Both the position numbers and the translations under genes were made by a program. DNA of 64,000 bases from the NCBI GenBank assembly GCA_965242915.1, contig CBDETN010000028.1, positions 248,001 to 312,000 on the forward strand. Direction: 5' to 3'. Positions 1 to 8,309 of the stretch are shown here, piece after piece. The notes beneath the pieces are model-generated. The model had not been told where the DNA came from and made no database searches. It worked only from the letters and a program-made list of their open reading frames with translations. This stretch comes from CAJXII01 sp965242915 (lineage in GTDB: Bacteria; Campylobacterota; Campylobacteria; Campylobacterales; Arcobacteraceae). Each line of letters opens with the position of its first letter. Position 1 is the first letter of the stretch.

Positions 1-1646
1 GTTTGTGATTCCTTGCTTATTCCTGGTAGTTGTAACATCGCAAAAAGTACAATAGCAACAGCTAAAACAATAGTAAGAACTTTATATATATAAATCCAAA
101 CCCGCTGAGCTGCACTTAAAAGCACACCTTTAATCGTAGGCAAATGGTAAGGCGGAAGCTCCATAACAAATGGTGCAGTTTCACGAGTTTTTAGAAAAGT
201 AGTTGTTAATATTTTAGCAACTATTAAAGCTGTAAAAATTGTAGCAGTTGATATAAAAAACATCATAATTGCCATATCAGGCTTAAAAAATGCACCTAAA
301 AGCAAAGTATAAAATGGAACTTTTGCCAAACAATTCATATATGGAACTGTTAATATTGTGGCCATTCTTGCTCTATCATCAGCTATCCCTTTTGTTGCCA
401 TAACTCCAGGAACGGCACAACCCCCAACCATAGCACCACCTAGAACTAACGGCAAAGTAGATTGACCGTGAAGTCCAAACTTTTTAAATATTCTATCAAG
501 TATAAAAGCCATACGAGGCATATATCCAACATCTTCGATAATAGCAATAAGTGCAAAAAGTATAAAAAATATAGGAATATAGTTTATTAAAGCATTTGCA
601 CTGTTTATCATCCAAATGGCAAAATCAGTTATCATAGGAACATCAGTTAGAAATGGAGCTGGAGATATATCTATCACAAAGTTTTTAACAGCTGCAAGAA
701 GCGGCCAAGTATAATCAGTAAGTTTATAACCACCAACAATAGCAAGTTCATAAATCAAAAACATAATACCAAATAAGATAGGCAGTGCCAACCATCTGTT
801 TAAGATAATTTTATCTGCTTTGTCTGTTAAAGTCTCACACCCTTTTTTTGTCTCTTTTATAGCTTTATGATATATAATATCAGCAGAATCATATCTAAAT
901 GTTGCTAAAAATGAAACAGTATCTTTATCATACAAGGAATGAAACTTATCCTCCTCATCCTTTGCCATATCCTTTATATCAAAGTATTCTTTTTGTAGAT
1001 GCTCTATGATGGTTGTATCACCCTCTAAAACTTTTATAGCCATCCATCTTTTGTTTAAGCTTGAACGGCTATCAATAATTTTATCTTCTATAGCTTGTAT
1101 ATGCGGCTCTAGCTCTTCATAATTTATCTTAAAATCTTCGTAAATTTCTTTTGCTTTTGCTGTATCAACAATAGCTTTCATAATCTCTTTGCCACCTATA
1201 CCTTTAGCTCCGCTAGCTTCAACAACCTGACAACCTAACATCTCAGAAATTTTTGAACTATCTATCTCTATACCTCTTCTTTGTGCCACATCCATCATAT
1301 TAAGTACCACAACTACAGGCATACCAATTTCTAGCAATTGAAAAGTTAAATATAGATTTCTTTTGATATTTGAAGCATCTATTACATTTACTATCACATC
1401 AGGATTTTCTTCTATAATAAACTCTTTTGCTACTCTCTCTTCAAGTGAATATGAACTAAAAGAGTAAGTACCAGGCAGATCAACCATCTCAATTTTATGG
1501 TTATCATACTTAAAATTACCGGTTTTTTTATCTACTGTAACGCCAGGATAATTTGCTATATGTTGGTCTATTCCACTTACAAGATTAAAAATTGTAGATT
1601 TACCACAATTTGGCTGACCTGCTAATGCTACTCTTATTTTGCTCAT
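1..1646 (-). CDS. feoB: Ferrous iron transporter FeoB (3' end outside window)
   Basis: Inner-membrane GTP-gated Fe(II) permease. The first ~548 codons are in the window and the C-terminus runs off the left edge. The N-terminal G domain is clear: P-loop GQPNCGKST at residues 10-18, DLPGTYS (G3) and LNMMD (G4), followed by the helical regulatory domain and the start of the polytopic membrane domain with the Gate-type segment around GGAMVGGCAVPG. The ATG at 1646 overlaps the feoA stop as ATGA, so the two are translationally coupled. Expression should follow the feoA promoter and its paired operators at 1935-2012. Family assignment is secure from the motifs. Confidence 0.95.
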   Translation of the reverse strand, partial: MSKIRVALAGQPNCGKSTIFNLVSGIDQHIANYPGVTVDKKTGNFKYDNHKIEMVDLPGTYSFSSYSLEERVAKEFIIEENPDVIVNVIDASNIKRNLYLTFQLLEIGMPVVVVLNMMDVAQRRGIEIDSSKISEMLGCQVVEASGAKGIGGKEIMKAIVDTAKAKEIYEDFKINYEELEPHIQAIEDKIIDSRSSLNKRWMAIKVLEGDTTIIEHLQKEYFDIKDMAKDEEDKFHSLYDKDTVSFLATFRYDSADIIYHKAIKETKKGCETLTDKADKIILNRWLALPILFGIMFLIYELAIVGGYKLTDYTWPLLAAVKNFVIDISPAPFLTDVPMITDFAIWMINSANALINYIPIFFILFALIAIIEDVGYMPRMAFILDRIFKKFGLHGQSTLPLVLGGAMVGGCAVPGVMATKGIADDRARMATILTVPYMNCLAKVPFYTLLLGAFFKPDMAIMMFFISTATIFTALIVAKILTTTFLKTRETAPFVMELPPYHLPTIKGVLLSAAQRVWIYIYKVLTIVLAVAIVLFAMLQLPGISKESQ

Positions 1647-1912
1647 ATATTTTCTACTTCTATTAGGTTTGCTTCACTTTTTCTAAGCGTAATGGTGTAA
1701 TTATGTATTTTTAACTCCATAGGATCATATAAAGGAGCTTCTCTTACTATCTCAACTTCACTTCCGGCAACAAATCCCATATCAAGAAGTTTATGCATAA
1801 GTTTTCCAGATGTATGAAGCTTTGCAATTTTATATTTTTGACCTTTACCCATACCATCCAATCTTCTATTTAGCTGCTTACCTTGACCTGAACCATCTTG
1901 CTTTAATCTCAT
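1643..1912 (-). CDS. feoA: Ferrous iron transport accessory protein FeoA
   Basis: Small cytosolic SH3-like protein of 89 residues that acts with FeoB in Fe(II) uptake. The C-terminal ~65 residues carry the FeoA pattern (LLDMGFVAGSEVEIVREAP, then DPMELKIHNYTITLRKSEA). The N-terminal ~25 residues are basic and Gly-rich. It is the first gene of feoAB; its stop overlaps the feoB start by 4 bp. An AAAAGG ribosome site lies about 10 nt upstream of the ATG. A metal-regulator operator centred at 1947 lies 35 bp upstream of the start. Confidence 0.93.
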   Translation of the reverse strand: MRLKQDGSGQGKQLNRRLDGMGKGQKYKIAKLHTSGKLMHKLLDMGFVAGSEVEIVREAPLYDPMELKIHNYTITLRKSEANLIEVENI

Positions 1913-1934
1913 TTAATTTTACCTTTTTAGAATC

Positions 1935-2012
1935 AATTTTGATAATTACTATTGAAATAATAACAAAGAGGAACTTTAATATAGCTTAATATTGATAGTT
2001 GTTATCAATATT
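1935..2012 (-). promoter_or_regulatory. Paired Fur-type operators and promoter of feoAB
   Basis: Two palindromes lie upstream of feoA. The distal one at 1988-2012 is perfect: AATATTGATA, 5 nt, TATCAATATT. The proximal one at about 1936-1957 is degenerate (TTTTGATA, 5 nt, TATTGAAA). Centres are 53 bp apart. Read leftward, a -10-like TTATTAT lies between them. The 15-mer core resembles the 7-1-7 Fur box (TGATAAT-N-ATTATCA). The same layout recurs at 5387-5467 and 9066-9149. Binding by Fur, rather than another Fur-family member, is inferred. Confidence 0.72.
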
Positions 2013-2023
2013 AATAATATGAA

Positions 2024-3004
2024 CTATTCCCAATAAAATTCGTCATTAGGCAGTTTACCACCTATAGTTTTAGGATTGTTTTGTTCCAAAATACCATAAA
2101 AAAATTCTAAATCTTTTTTGGCATTAGAAGCATCTACACTATCTAAATTAACATATTCAATACTATCAGCTACACCAACAGCATCTAGCATTGGTAAGGT
2201 TTTTACCATTAATTCTCCAGCTTCTTTTGGATTTGCTTTATACCATGCTAAAGATTTATTGTATTCCTCTTTAAATCTTTTTACAATATATTCATTTTTA
2301 GCAATATCTCCAAGTACCGCCATCCCCGCTTGTGGAATTTTTGCTTCAACTTTAAAAGTTTCTCCCCACTCTTTTTGCAAATCTGGTCCTCTATACAAAT
2401 CAGGAGCAATTAATTTTAAAGGAAAAGATCCTGTTTTTCGCAAAGCTATAGAAGTAGCAGGTTCAGCTAAAAGTGCATGATCAATTCTTCTCATGATCAA
2501 CATCTGCATAGCATCAACTGGACTTCCTAAATATTTAAGTTTAAAATCTGTTTTAGGGTCTAACCCTTGTTTTTTAACAATCTCTTCAAATACAATATCC
2601 GGCATATCTGCACGAAACGGCATACCTATCTCTTTACCTTTAAAATCTTGCAGAGTTTTTAGATTTTTATCTCTTGTCAAAATTGCTAATATCCCCCAAA
2701 CTGAGATATTTAAAAGTTTTATATCTACACCTTTATTATAAAGGTTTGCTCCAACATTTGAAGGAACTGCAACAAAATCAGCACCTCCTTTTAAAGTCAA
2801 AGCTCTTAATTCATCTGGATTTTTCCATAATTTGAATTCAACTTTTTTTGCTACATCATCTAATGCACCAGTAGCCACCATATGAATAAGTGGATGAGAG
2901 ACAGAAGCAACTGGTCCACTTAATACTATCTTTTCTAATTTATTAAAAGCAGTTGCATTTATTGTAAATAATAATGCAGCTGCTAAACTTAATTTTTTTA
3001 TCAT
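2024..3004 (-). CDS. Periplasmic substrate-binding protein, NMT1/SsuA-like
   Basis: A 326-residue protein with an N-terminal signal peptide (about residues 1-19, ending TINATA) and the type II periplasmic-binding fold typical of NitT/TauT/SsuA-like ABC substrate-binding proteins. In sequence this shows as a repeated alpha/beta pattern with a GGADFVAVPSNVGANL segment and a hinge-proximal LLAEPATSIAL segment. No ABC permease or ATPase sits beside it, so its transporter and ligand are unknown. The start overlaps the stop of the upstream Spy-like gene as ATGA. It is the last gene of the leftward run beginning at 5370, so it may be metal-regulated with it. Confidence 0.7.
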   Translation of the reverse strand: MIKKLSLAAALLFTINATAFNKLEKIVLSGPVASVSHPLIHMVATGALDDVAKKVEFKLWKNPDELRALTLKGGADFVAVPSNVGANLYNKGVDIKLLNISVWGILAILTRDKNLKTLQDFKGKEIGMPFRADMPDIVFEEIVKKQGLDPKTDFKLKYLGSPVDAMQMLIMRRIDHALLAEPATSIALRKTGSFPLKLIAPDLYRGPDLQKEWGETFKVEAKIPQAGMAVLGDIAKNEYIVKRFKEEYNKSLAWYKANPKEAGELMVKTLPMLDAVGVADSIEYVNLDSVDASNAKKDLEFFYGILEQNNPKTIGGKLPNDEFYWE

Positions 3005-3546
3005 TTAATTTTTCCTTTTTTATATTTAGCACCCAATTTTGTAGCATATTTTAAAAGTTCTTTATATTGTTGTGCTGTTAATACTGCTCTTACATTATTT
3101 ATACACTGCAAGTGTGCTTTTGTCAAATCAGTTCTAAGTTTAGAAATAGCATCAACTATCTCATATTGAGATTTAGCTGTATTTGTATCAATAGCAATAT
3201 TGTCAGCTAGTTTTAACTCTAGTATTTTAATATCTTTTGATGCTTTTATTACATAAGGCACTGTTTCTTTTTTAATCTTTTGAATAGCTTTGATTTGCTT
3301 TTGTGATAATCCCAAATTTGAACTTTGAGGATGATGTAAACTCAATCCTGCTAAAAATGGTAAATTATTTGGCACTAAAAAATAATCTTTTGGAAAATTC
3401 TCTTTACCTTTATAAAACTGTCCTTGTTCTCCTGCCATCTTTGCTAACTTTGCTCCAAAATCTCCTCTTGGTACATTTGGTTCTGCCATTAATAGTGTTG
3501 CTACACCTAAACTTAATCCTACTGCTACTATTTTTTTATAAATCAA
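3001..3546 (-). CDS. Periplasmic Spy/CpxP-like helical protein
   Basis: A 181-residue exported protein: the signal peptide ends near residue 21 (LLMA), then comes a helix-rich mature part. Two motifs resemble the LTxxQ repeats of the Spy/CpxP/ZraP class: LGLSQKQIKAIQKIKKE in the middle and LTAQQYKELLKY near the C-terminus. Proteins of that class are periplasmic chaperones or metal-stress sensors. The start is a TTG (3546) behind an AAAGGAT ribosome site. It is coupled by ATGA overlap to the binding protein at 2024-3004, which suggests the two act together. Family assignment is moderate because similarity is mostly in the LTxxQ-like segments. Confidence 0.6.
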   Translation of the reverse strand: MIYKKIVAVGLSLGVATLLMAEPNVPRGDFGAKLAKMAGEQGQFYKGKENFPKDYFLVPNNLPFLAGLSLHHPQSSNLGLSQKQIKAIQKIKKETVPYVIKASKDIKILELKLADNIAIDTNTAKSQYEIVDAISKLRTDLTKAHLQCINNVRAVLTAQQYKELLKYATKLGAKYKKGKIK

Positions 3547-3579
3547 AATTTATCCTTTGGTTAAATTGTGTAATCATTT

Positions 3580-3915
3580 TTATAATTCCTTTTGTGTACC
3601 ATATAAATGGTATATTTGATTGTGTTTTTTATTTTCTTCACAAGTATAATGTTTAATATTTGATTTTGTTAATAATCTGTGCTTTACTACACAACTATTA
3701 ATAGAACAATTTTGACAAATATCTATTGCATTTTCTTTTAAACCACGACTCTGAAAAGATTTAAAAACACTTAGTATTGTATTTTTTTCATAATGTTCAA
3801 TATAGTAAGATATTAAACTACATCTAGTATCACTAGATGCGAACATATCTTCTACTTTTTTTATCTCACTTTGATTTACTGCACTACAAAATTTTTCATA
3901 AGTATTTACAACCAT
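3580..3915 (-). CDS. Unrecognised Cys-containing small protein
   Basis: A 111-residue soluble protein I do not recognise. It has no signal peptide or membrane segment. The C-terminal half holds a cysteine cluster (CQNCSINSC, then a further Cys in YTCEEN) with basic residues, which could bind a metal or an Fe-S cluster. The N-terminal half is helical. The ATG follows a good AAAGGAG site. It lies 20 bp after the small gene at 3936-4139 in the flavodoxin operon, so a role in iron limitation or electron transfer is plausible from position alone. Confidence 0.6.
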   Translation of the reverse strand: MVVNTYEKFCSAVNQSEIKKVEDMFASSDTRCSLISYYIEHYEKNTILSVFKSFQSRGLKENAIDICQNCSINSCVVKHRLLTKSNIKHYTCEENKKHNQIYHLYGTQKEL

Positions 3916-3935
3916 TTTATTTACTCCTTTATATA

Positions 3936-4139
3936 TTATTTTCTTGAACTAATGATTTGTAACTCAAAATTTTTTTCAAATTTACGATGAATTCTATTGT
4001 TATCAAGTAAAAATTCTATTTCCAAATATTCATCAATATTTGTATCTTCATTAGATTTCAGATTTATCACTCTATTATTTTTTTCATCAAATTGAAAAGT
4101 GCTAAATTTATTTATCTCAGCTATTACTTGTGGCGGCAT
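3936..4139 (-). CDS. Small unrecognised protein, paralogue of the 4315-4434 product
   Basis: A 67-residue soluble protein. Residues ~10-42 (KFSTFQFDEKNNRVINL onward, to DEYLEIE) align with the 39-residue product of 4315-4434 (KIDTFRFDKSNNKVINI onward, to NVYLGIK), so the two are tandem paralogues on either side of a 122-bp inverted repeat. A strong AAAAGGAT ribosome site precedes the ATG. Function is unknown. It sits in the same leftward operon as the flavodoxin. Confidence 0.6.
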   Translation of the reverse strand: MPPQVIAEINKFSTFQFDEKNNRVINLKSNEDTNIDEYLEIEFLLDNNRIHRKFEKNFELQIISSRK

Positions 4140-4170
4140 ATTTTATCCTTTTGCATTAAATTTTATATCT

Positions 4171-4292
4171 TTAAAGAAGCCTTGCAAATACTAGTTATTA
4201 TGTCAAGCTAATAATTTGTATTATTGTTATCTATGAAATTGCAAGTCATTTTTTTAGGAGAAAGACTAGGAACAACTGCAAGACTTCTTTAA
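4171..4292. repeat. 122-bp imperfect inverted repeat in the flavodoxin operon
   Basis: The arms TTAAAGAAG-C-CTTGCA (4171-4186) and TGCAAG-A-CTTCTTTAA (4277-4292) pair with one mismatch across a 90-bp AT-rich centre. The element lies exactly in the gap between two paralogous small genes. It could be a MITE-like insertion or an RNA structure (processing site or attenuator) splitting the operon. No open reading frame is inside it. Confidence 0.5.
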
Positions 4293-4314
4293 CAATATAT
4301 AGGAAGCAAGAAAG

Positions 4315-4434
4315 TTATCCCTTTTTAATTCCTAAATAAACATTTATATCTATAACCTCTTTTGTTCTTATATTTATAACTTTATTATTTGATTTATCAA
4401 ATCTAAAAGTATCTATTTTAGTTGTATTTTTCAT
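4315..4434 (-). CDS. 39-residue protein downstream of flavodoxin
   Basis: A short ORF whose ATG (4434) overlaps the flavodoxin stop as ATGA, a sign of coupled translation. The product is paralogous to residues ~10-42 of the protein at 3936-4139: both have a T-F-x-F-D-x-x-N-N-x-V-I-N pattern followed by x-Y-L-x-I. It is shorter than its paralogue and may be a truncated duplicate or a functional micro-protein. No function is known to me. Confidence 0.55.
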   Translation of the reverse strand: MKNTTKIDTFRFDKSNNKVINIRTKEVIDINVYLGIKKG

Positions 4435-4931
4435 AAAATATCAGCCTTAATTTGTTCGCACCATTTTTCAATTCTATCATCAGATAATTCATCTTGATTG
4501 TCTTCATCCAATGCTAGTCCTACAAACCTATCATTTTCTATTGCCATTGATGCTTCATGATAATACTCTTCACCAATTTCCCAGTGACCTACAACTGTTG
4601 CACCATTTTGAATAAGTTTTTCATATATTATTCCCATAGCATCTAAATAAAAATCACAATAACCATCTTGATCACCTAAACCAAATAATGCTACAGTTTT
4701 ACCAGAAAAATCAATTTTGCTGAATTCATCCCATATATCCAACCAATCATCTGGCAGTTCACCATCTCCCCAAGTATAAGAACCTAAAATAACTTTATCA
4801 TATTCAGCAATAGATGTTATTCCACCATCTGCTATATCAAAATATGGTATATTCTCTAAATTATTAGATATTTGTTGTGCTGCACCTTCTGTGTTTCCAG
4901 TACTACTTGCATAAAATATTGCTGCTGCCAT
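4431..4931 (-). CDS. fldA: Flavodoxin
   Basis: A 166-residue FMN electron carrier. The phosphate-binding loop SSTGNTEGAA lies close to the N-terminus (residues ~9-18). The 50s and 90s loops (GSYTWGDGELPDDW; FGLGDQDGYCDFYLDAMG) are typical of long-chain flavodoxins. The ATG at 4931 is preferred over one 27 bp upstream because an AAAAGGAAAG site lies just before it and homologues start with a beta strand (MAAAIFYAS). Flavodoxin commonly replaces ferredoxin in iron starvation, which fits the Fur-type operators at 5387-5467. The gene before it overlaps its first ~29 bp. Confidence 0.93.
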   Translation of the reverse strand: MAAAIFYASSTGNTEGAAQQISNNLENIPYFDIADGGITSIAEYDKVILGSYTWGDGELPDDWLDIWDEFSKIDFSGKTVALFGLGDQDGYCDFYLDAMGIIYEKLIQNGATVVGHWEIGEEYYHEASMAIENDRFVGLALDEDNQDELSDDRIEKWCEQIKADIL

Positions 4932-5370
4932 TACATCTTTCCTTTTTATATAAATCATTTAACGAATATGGTATGATTTTTATCATATATTCGCCACAGG
5001 TTTCCTCTAAAAGAGGTACTTTTATCTCTATGTGTTTATCAAAATTTTCATTTCTTGGATATACAAAATAGATATACTTTATATCGCCATTTTGAATAAT
5101 ATTAGTGGCTTTCGTTACCTCATATTGCAATGAGAGATTATTTTTATCCATATCTTTAAAAATTGGAATAACCCTTATAGCTTCATGTTTAACTGGAATT
5201 ATATCTATACAGTCAGTACCTTTTTCTACAAATCTATTTTTTGTATTTCTTGATATTTTAGTAAATACAAATTCAAAGAACTTTTGATCTAAAGTTTCCT
5301 TAGTATTTAGTTTGTTAAATATATTTGTACATTGTCCTCGTACCTGCGGGGTTACACCATTGAAGCTCAT
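4903..5370 (-). CDS. Unrecognised 155-residue protein, first gene of the flavodoxin operon
   Basis: Cytosolic-looking protein with no signal peptide and mixed alpha/beta character; I do not recognise the family. Cysteines at residues ~14, 54 and 125 and two near the C-terminus are scattered, not in a CxxC pair. It is the first gene behind the paired operators (AAAGGAT site, ATG at 5370), and its 3' end overlaps the flavodoxin start by 29 bp. Overlap and position suggest joint expression with flavodoxin under metal control. Confidence 0.62.
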   Translation of the reverse strand: MSFNGVTPQVRGQCTNIFNKLNTKETLDQKFFEFVFTKISRNTKNRFVEKGTDCIDIIPVKHEAIRVIPIFKDMDKNNLSLQYEVTKATNIIQNGDIKYIYFVYPRNENFDKHIEIKVPLLEETCGEYMIKIIPYSLNDLYKKERCNGSSNILCK

Positions 5371-5386
5371 CTACATATCCTTTTAT

Positions 5387-5467
5387 AATATTGATAATTG
5401 CTATCAATAAAAGTATAGGGAATTAAAGCTTTAATTATACTTAATATTGATAGTGGTTATCAAAAAG
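5387..5467 (-). promoter_or_regulatory. Paired Fur-type operators of the flavodoxin operon
   Basis: Two palindromes of the same type as at feoA: proximal 5387-5411 (AATATTGATA, 5 nt, TATCAATAAA) and distal 5443-5467 (AATATTGATA, 5 nt, TATCAAAAAG), with centres 56 bp apart. They lie 29 and 85 bp upstream of the 5370 start codon. Read leftward, a -10-like TATACT sits just before the proximal box, so a repressor there would cover the start of transcription. Confidence 0.72.
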
Positions 5468-5473
5468 AATAAG

Positions 5474-5890
5474 TTATTGAAATATTATTTGCGAAAGCAC
5501 AACAACAACCATCATTAAGCCAAAGAAAAGATAATGAAAAAATTGTGAAAACCATTTTATATGTTTTAGTTTTTGCATAATTATAGGCACAACATAAAAG
5601 GAAAGTGCTAATAATAATCCAATTGTTGCTTTAATATGAAGTAAAATATTTATAGTTTCAAGATGCAAACTAAATAGATACAATCCACTAAAAATTAGGA
5701 ATATATTGTTAATCTTGATAATGCTTCTGGCTTTCATACCGGTTAACGCATCTATATCCATATATGCTGACTTATCATATTTTGATTTAAGAACCGGAAT
5801 AATAAAAGTCCTAAAACTTACAACCCCTATAAAAAATATTGCTGATATTATATGTGTTATTTTTGCAAGTATGTATATTGTCAAAATCAT
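5474..5890 (-). CDS. CopD-like small integral membrane protein
   Basis: A 138-residue protein with four predicted membrane helices (about residues 3-25, 59-77, 84-103 and 115-136). Its shape and the KITHIISAIFFIGVVSFRTF start resemble CopD/DUF2269-type membrane proteins, some linked to copper or heme. The annotated ATG touches the GGAG site directly; an in-frame TTG two codons later (5884) has better spacing and may be the true start. It is the last gene of the leftward operon from 9052. Specific substrate unknown. Confidence 0.6.
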   Translation of the reverse strand: MILTIYILAKITHIISAIFFIGVVSFRTFIIPVLKSKYDKSAYMDIDALTGMKARSIIKINNIFLIFSGLYLFSLHLETINILLHIKATIGLLLALSFYVVPIIMQKLKHIKWFSQFFHYLFFGLMMVVVVLSQIIFQ

Positions 5891-5911
5891 CTCCTTTTTT
5901 ATTATTAATCT

Positions 5912-7543
5912 TTAATGTAATTTTATGCTTCTTGTTTTTTCTAACTTTTGATTTGAATATTTAATATCTTTTTTTGTAAACACAACTGCAAAATAATCTT
6001 CACCATCATCATATCGCAGAAGATAATTTAAAGGATTTGATATAAGTTTCAGCTTCATACTCTTATAATCAAATTTTGGCAAAGGAAGTTTTATAAATTC
6101 AAAATTCCAAGTTAAAAAATAAAAGTTACTATTTTTATCTATAGCATAACCACTAAGAAGTTTTTGTTTATTTTCTGATATTTTAATATATGCCAAATCT
6201 AAATTTTCGGGATAGTTGATTTTATTTACTTCTATTTGATTATTTTGTCGTTTTATATTAAATAGTTGATTTTTACTATCAAGCACTAAATATCCCTTGT
6301 CATAAGGCTTCATATTTGTAGGTTTTCCCCAGATATGAAGTGCCGGGTATATAAAATCATTTGTTTCTAATTTGGTATTCAGCCGGGCTGTTAGAGTATC
6401 AACTACACCATTATCATAATCATATATAAAAGCTCCCTTGTTAGTGATATTAAACATCTCTTCAGGAAACTTTATCATCCCTTTGTTCTTTTGCGGGTTT
6501 AAAAGAGGATATAATTCAACTTCAAGCTTTTTCAACATATTTGGATTGTAACTGAAACCTAATCTTGAATTCTTTATAGTATTTTTATCAAATTTAACAC
6601 CATCAATATTAAGTGGTAATTTTCCCTGAATATCAAGATTTCGCCAATATACAAATGGTAAATATGACTCATAAGTGGTTCTATTAAAAGTTTTTTTATC
6701 TTTGATTCCATACTCAAATTGATGATGACCAAAGTTTTTCTGATATACAAAATCTTTTGCGATATTTGAGTAAAATATATAATATTTATTGAACTCTTTT
6801 TTATAATTTTCTTTATAATCTATATAACCGCCGTAAAAAAGTGCCAAAATAACAAATACTCCACTTACTTTAAAAAATATAGAACTTAATCTTTGCTCCT
6901 TAATACTATAAAAACTATCAAGAGCTACAAATGGTATAAAAGCTAAAAACAGTAACCAAATAGTATCTTCAACTAAAAACTGATTTTTTAAAAATAAGAT
7001 AATAAATAAAGCAACAATAATAAATTTTATAAATACAACTATAGGTTTTTTCTCAATAATTACAGAACTTAACCCGACATATAAAATAATTGAAGCAAAA
7101 CTATAAGCAATAGTATCTTTAAATGCTGTTTGTATTATAATATCCGGATAATACTGCATTAAAATAAGCAGCAAAGATATAGCCAATACAGAACAAAGAA
7201 AACTAACAAATCCAATACCTATAAAAAGATGATAAAACAGACTATCCCTCATATTTAAAGGAAGATGAGCCATAATCTTTATACGGTCTTGTATTCTCTC
7301 AGGCAAAAACTGTGCTGCAGAAATAATAGCACCCAAACTTAAAAATAAATATGACAAATAAAAATAAGGCTTATCTTCAAGATGTGCAAATTTATACCAC
7401 ATCATAGATTCAGGTTCAATAGTTGCAAATGCAAAATCTAAATTTAAACCAAAATATCCCAAACTAGCTACTATAAGAGATAACATCCCTAAAAAATAAA
7501 ACCTAAGTTTTAACCACTCTTTTTTTATAATTGAATTTATCAT
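5912..7543 (-). CDS. ABC-transporter membrane partner with large soluble C-terminal part
   Basis: A 543-residue protein. The N-terminal ~240 residues hold about six membrane helices of ABC-2 permease type (first at ~16-34). The C-terminal ~300 residues form a beta-rich soluble domain. It starts 10 bp after the stop of the ABC ATPase gene and surely forms its membrane partner. The cargo is unknown. The soluble domain is long for an ABC-2 permease. Context (Cys-rich Feo peptide, Fur-family regulator) suggests a metal-related or envelope role, by inference. Confidence 0.66.
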   Translation of the reverse strand: MINSIIKKEWLKLRFYFLGMLSLIVASLGYFGLNLDFAFATIEPESMMWYKFAHLEDKPYFYLSYLFLSLGAIISAAQFLPERIQDRIKIMAHLPLNMRDSLFYHLFIGIGFVSFLCSVLAISLLLILMQYYPDIIIQTAFKDTIAYSFASIILYVGLSSVIIEKKPIVVFIKFIIVALFIILFLKNQFLVEDTIWLLFLAFIPFVALDSFYSIKEQRLSSIFFKVSGVFVILALFYGGYIDYKENYKKEFNKYYIFYSNIAKDFVYQKNFGHHQFEYGIKDKKTFNRTTYESYLPFVYWRNLDIQGKLPLNIDGVKFDKNTIKNSRLGFSYNPNMLKKLEVELYPLLNPQKNKGMIKFPEEMFNITNKGAFIYDYDNGVVDTLTARLNTKLETNDFIYPALHIWGKPTNMKPYDKGYLVLDSKNQLFNIKRQNNQIEVNKINYPENLDLAYIKISENKQKLLSGYAIDKNSNFYFLTWNFEFIKLPLPKFDYKSMKLKLISNPLNYLLRYDDGEDYFAVVFTKKDIKYSNQKLEKTRSIKLH

Positions 7544-7553
7544 CGTATCTCTT

Positions 7554-8309
7554 TTAATATTTCCCTACAAAATCTAAAAACTTATCTTCAAAGCTAGTTG
7601 ATTTATCTTTGTTAAAATTATCCATAGTATCTTTATGAATTATTCCACCTTTTTGAACTATCACCATATCATCTATTAGATTTTCTAGATCATTCATAAC
7701 ATGTGAAGTTATAAGTACAGTTTTATTTGTATTTTTGATATAATCTTTCAGATAATCTATAAAAAGTCTTCTATATCCGGCATCAAGCCCCATAGAATAA
7801 TCATCCAGCATAAGAAGTTTGGCATCTTGAGCAAATAAACACCCTAATACCACTTGCGATTTTTGTCCAAATGAGAGTGAACTAATCTTTTGTTTATAAT
7901 CAAGCTTCATCAAATCAACCAAATCATAAAAAACTTTACTTTTCCATTTTGGATAAAATGGTGCAAAAAACTTTTCAATCTGCACTATAGACATATAATC
8001 ATAAGAGATAAAACCTTCATGAAGTAATGCTATTTGTTCTTTTGTCTTTGATGATAGATTATGTGATGGCTCATTAAATATCAAACACTCACCACTTTTT
8101 GGTTTAAGATAGCCCATAAGTATATTTATCAAAGTTGATTTTCCAACACCATTTTTACCTAAAAGTCCAAATACGCTGCCTTGATATATATCTATATTTA
8201 GATTTTCATAAATCTTTTTAGTGCCATAACTATGACTTAGATTTTTTATCTCTATTATTTTTTGTTTATTTTTTTCACAGAAATTTCGCTTAAGCTTATT
8301 TTGTTCCAC
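7554..8309 (-). CDS. ABC transporter ATP-binding protein
   Basis: Nucleotide-binding subunit of an ABC-2-type exporter. Walker A GKNGVGKS, signature-region LSFGQKSQV (variant of LSGGQ), Walker B KLLMLDDYSMGLD and H-loop LITSHVM are all present in order. I place the start at the GTG at 8309, preceded by GGAGG at 5 nt, giving 251 residues. A longer reading to 8375 is open but would overlap the Cys-rich peptide gene fully. The Walker B is followed by Asp (LDD) where most ABC proteins have Glu, as seen in several ABC-2 export ATPases. It is followed by its membrane partner. Confidence 0.88.
   Translation of the reverse strand: MEQNKLKRNFCEKNKQKIIEIKNLSHSYGTKKIYENLNIDIYQGSVFGLLGKNGVGKSTLINILMGYLKPKSGECLIFNEPSHNLSSKTKEQIALLHEGFISYDYMSIVQIEKFFAPFYPKWKSKVFYDLVDLMKLDYKQKISSLSFGQKSQVVLGCLFAQDAKLLMLDDYSMGLDAGYRRLFIDYLKDYIKNTNKTVLITSHVMNDLENLIDDMVIVQKGGIIHKDTMDNFNKDKSTSFEDKFLDFVGKY

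Noticed and set aside
3303..3656. Rightward Leu-rich ORF opposite the Spy-like gene
   Set aside because: Antisense shadow of a gene with signal peptide and ribosome site; Leu-richness comes from reversed Lys/Glu codons.
4171..4292. Inverted repeat as an attC site
   Set aside because: No RYYYAAC/GTTRRRY cores and no cassette-like ORF arrangement.
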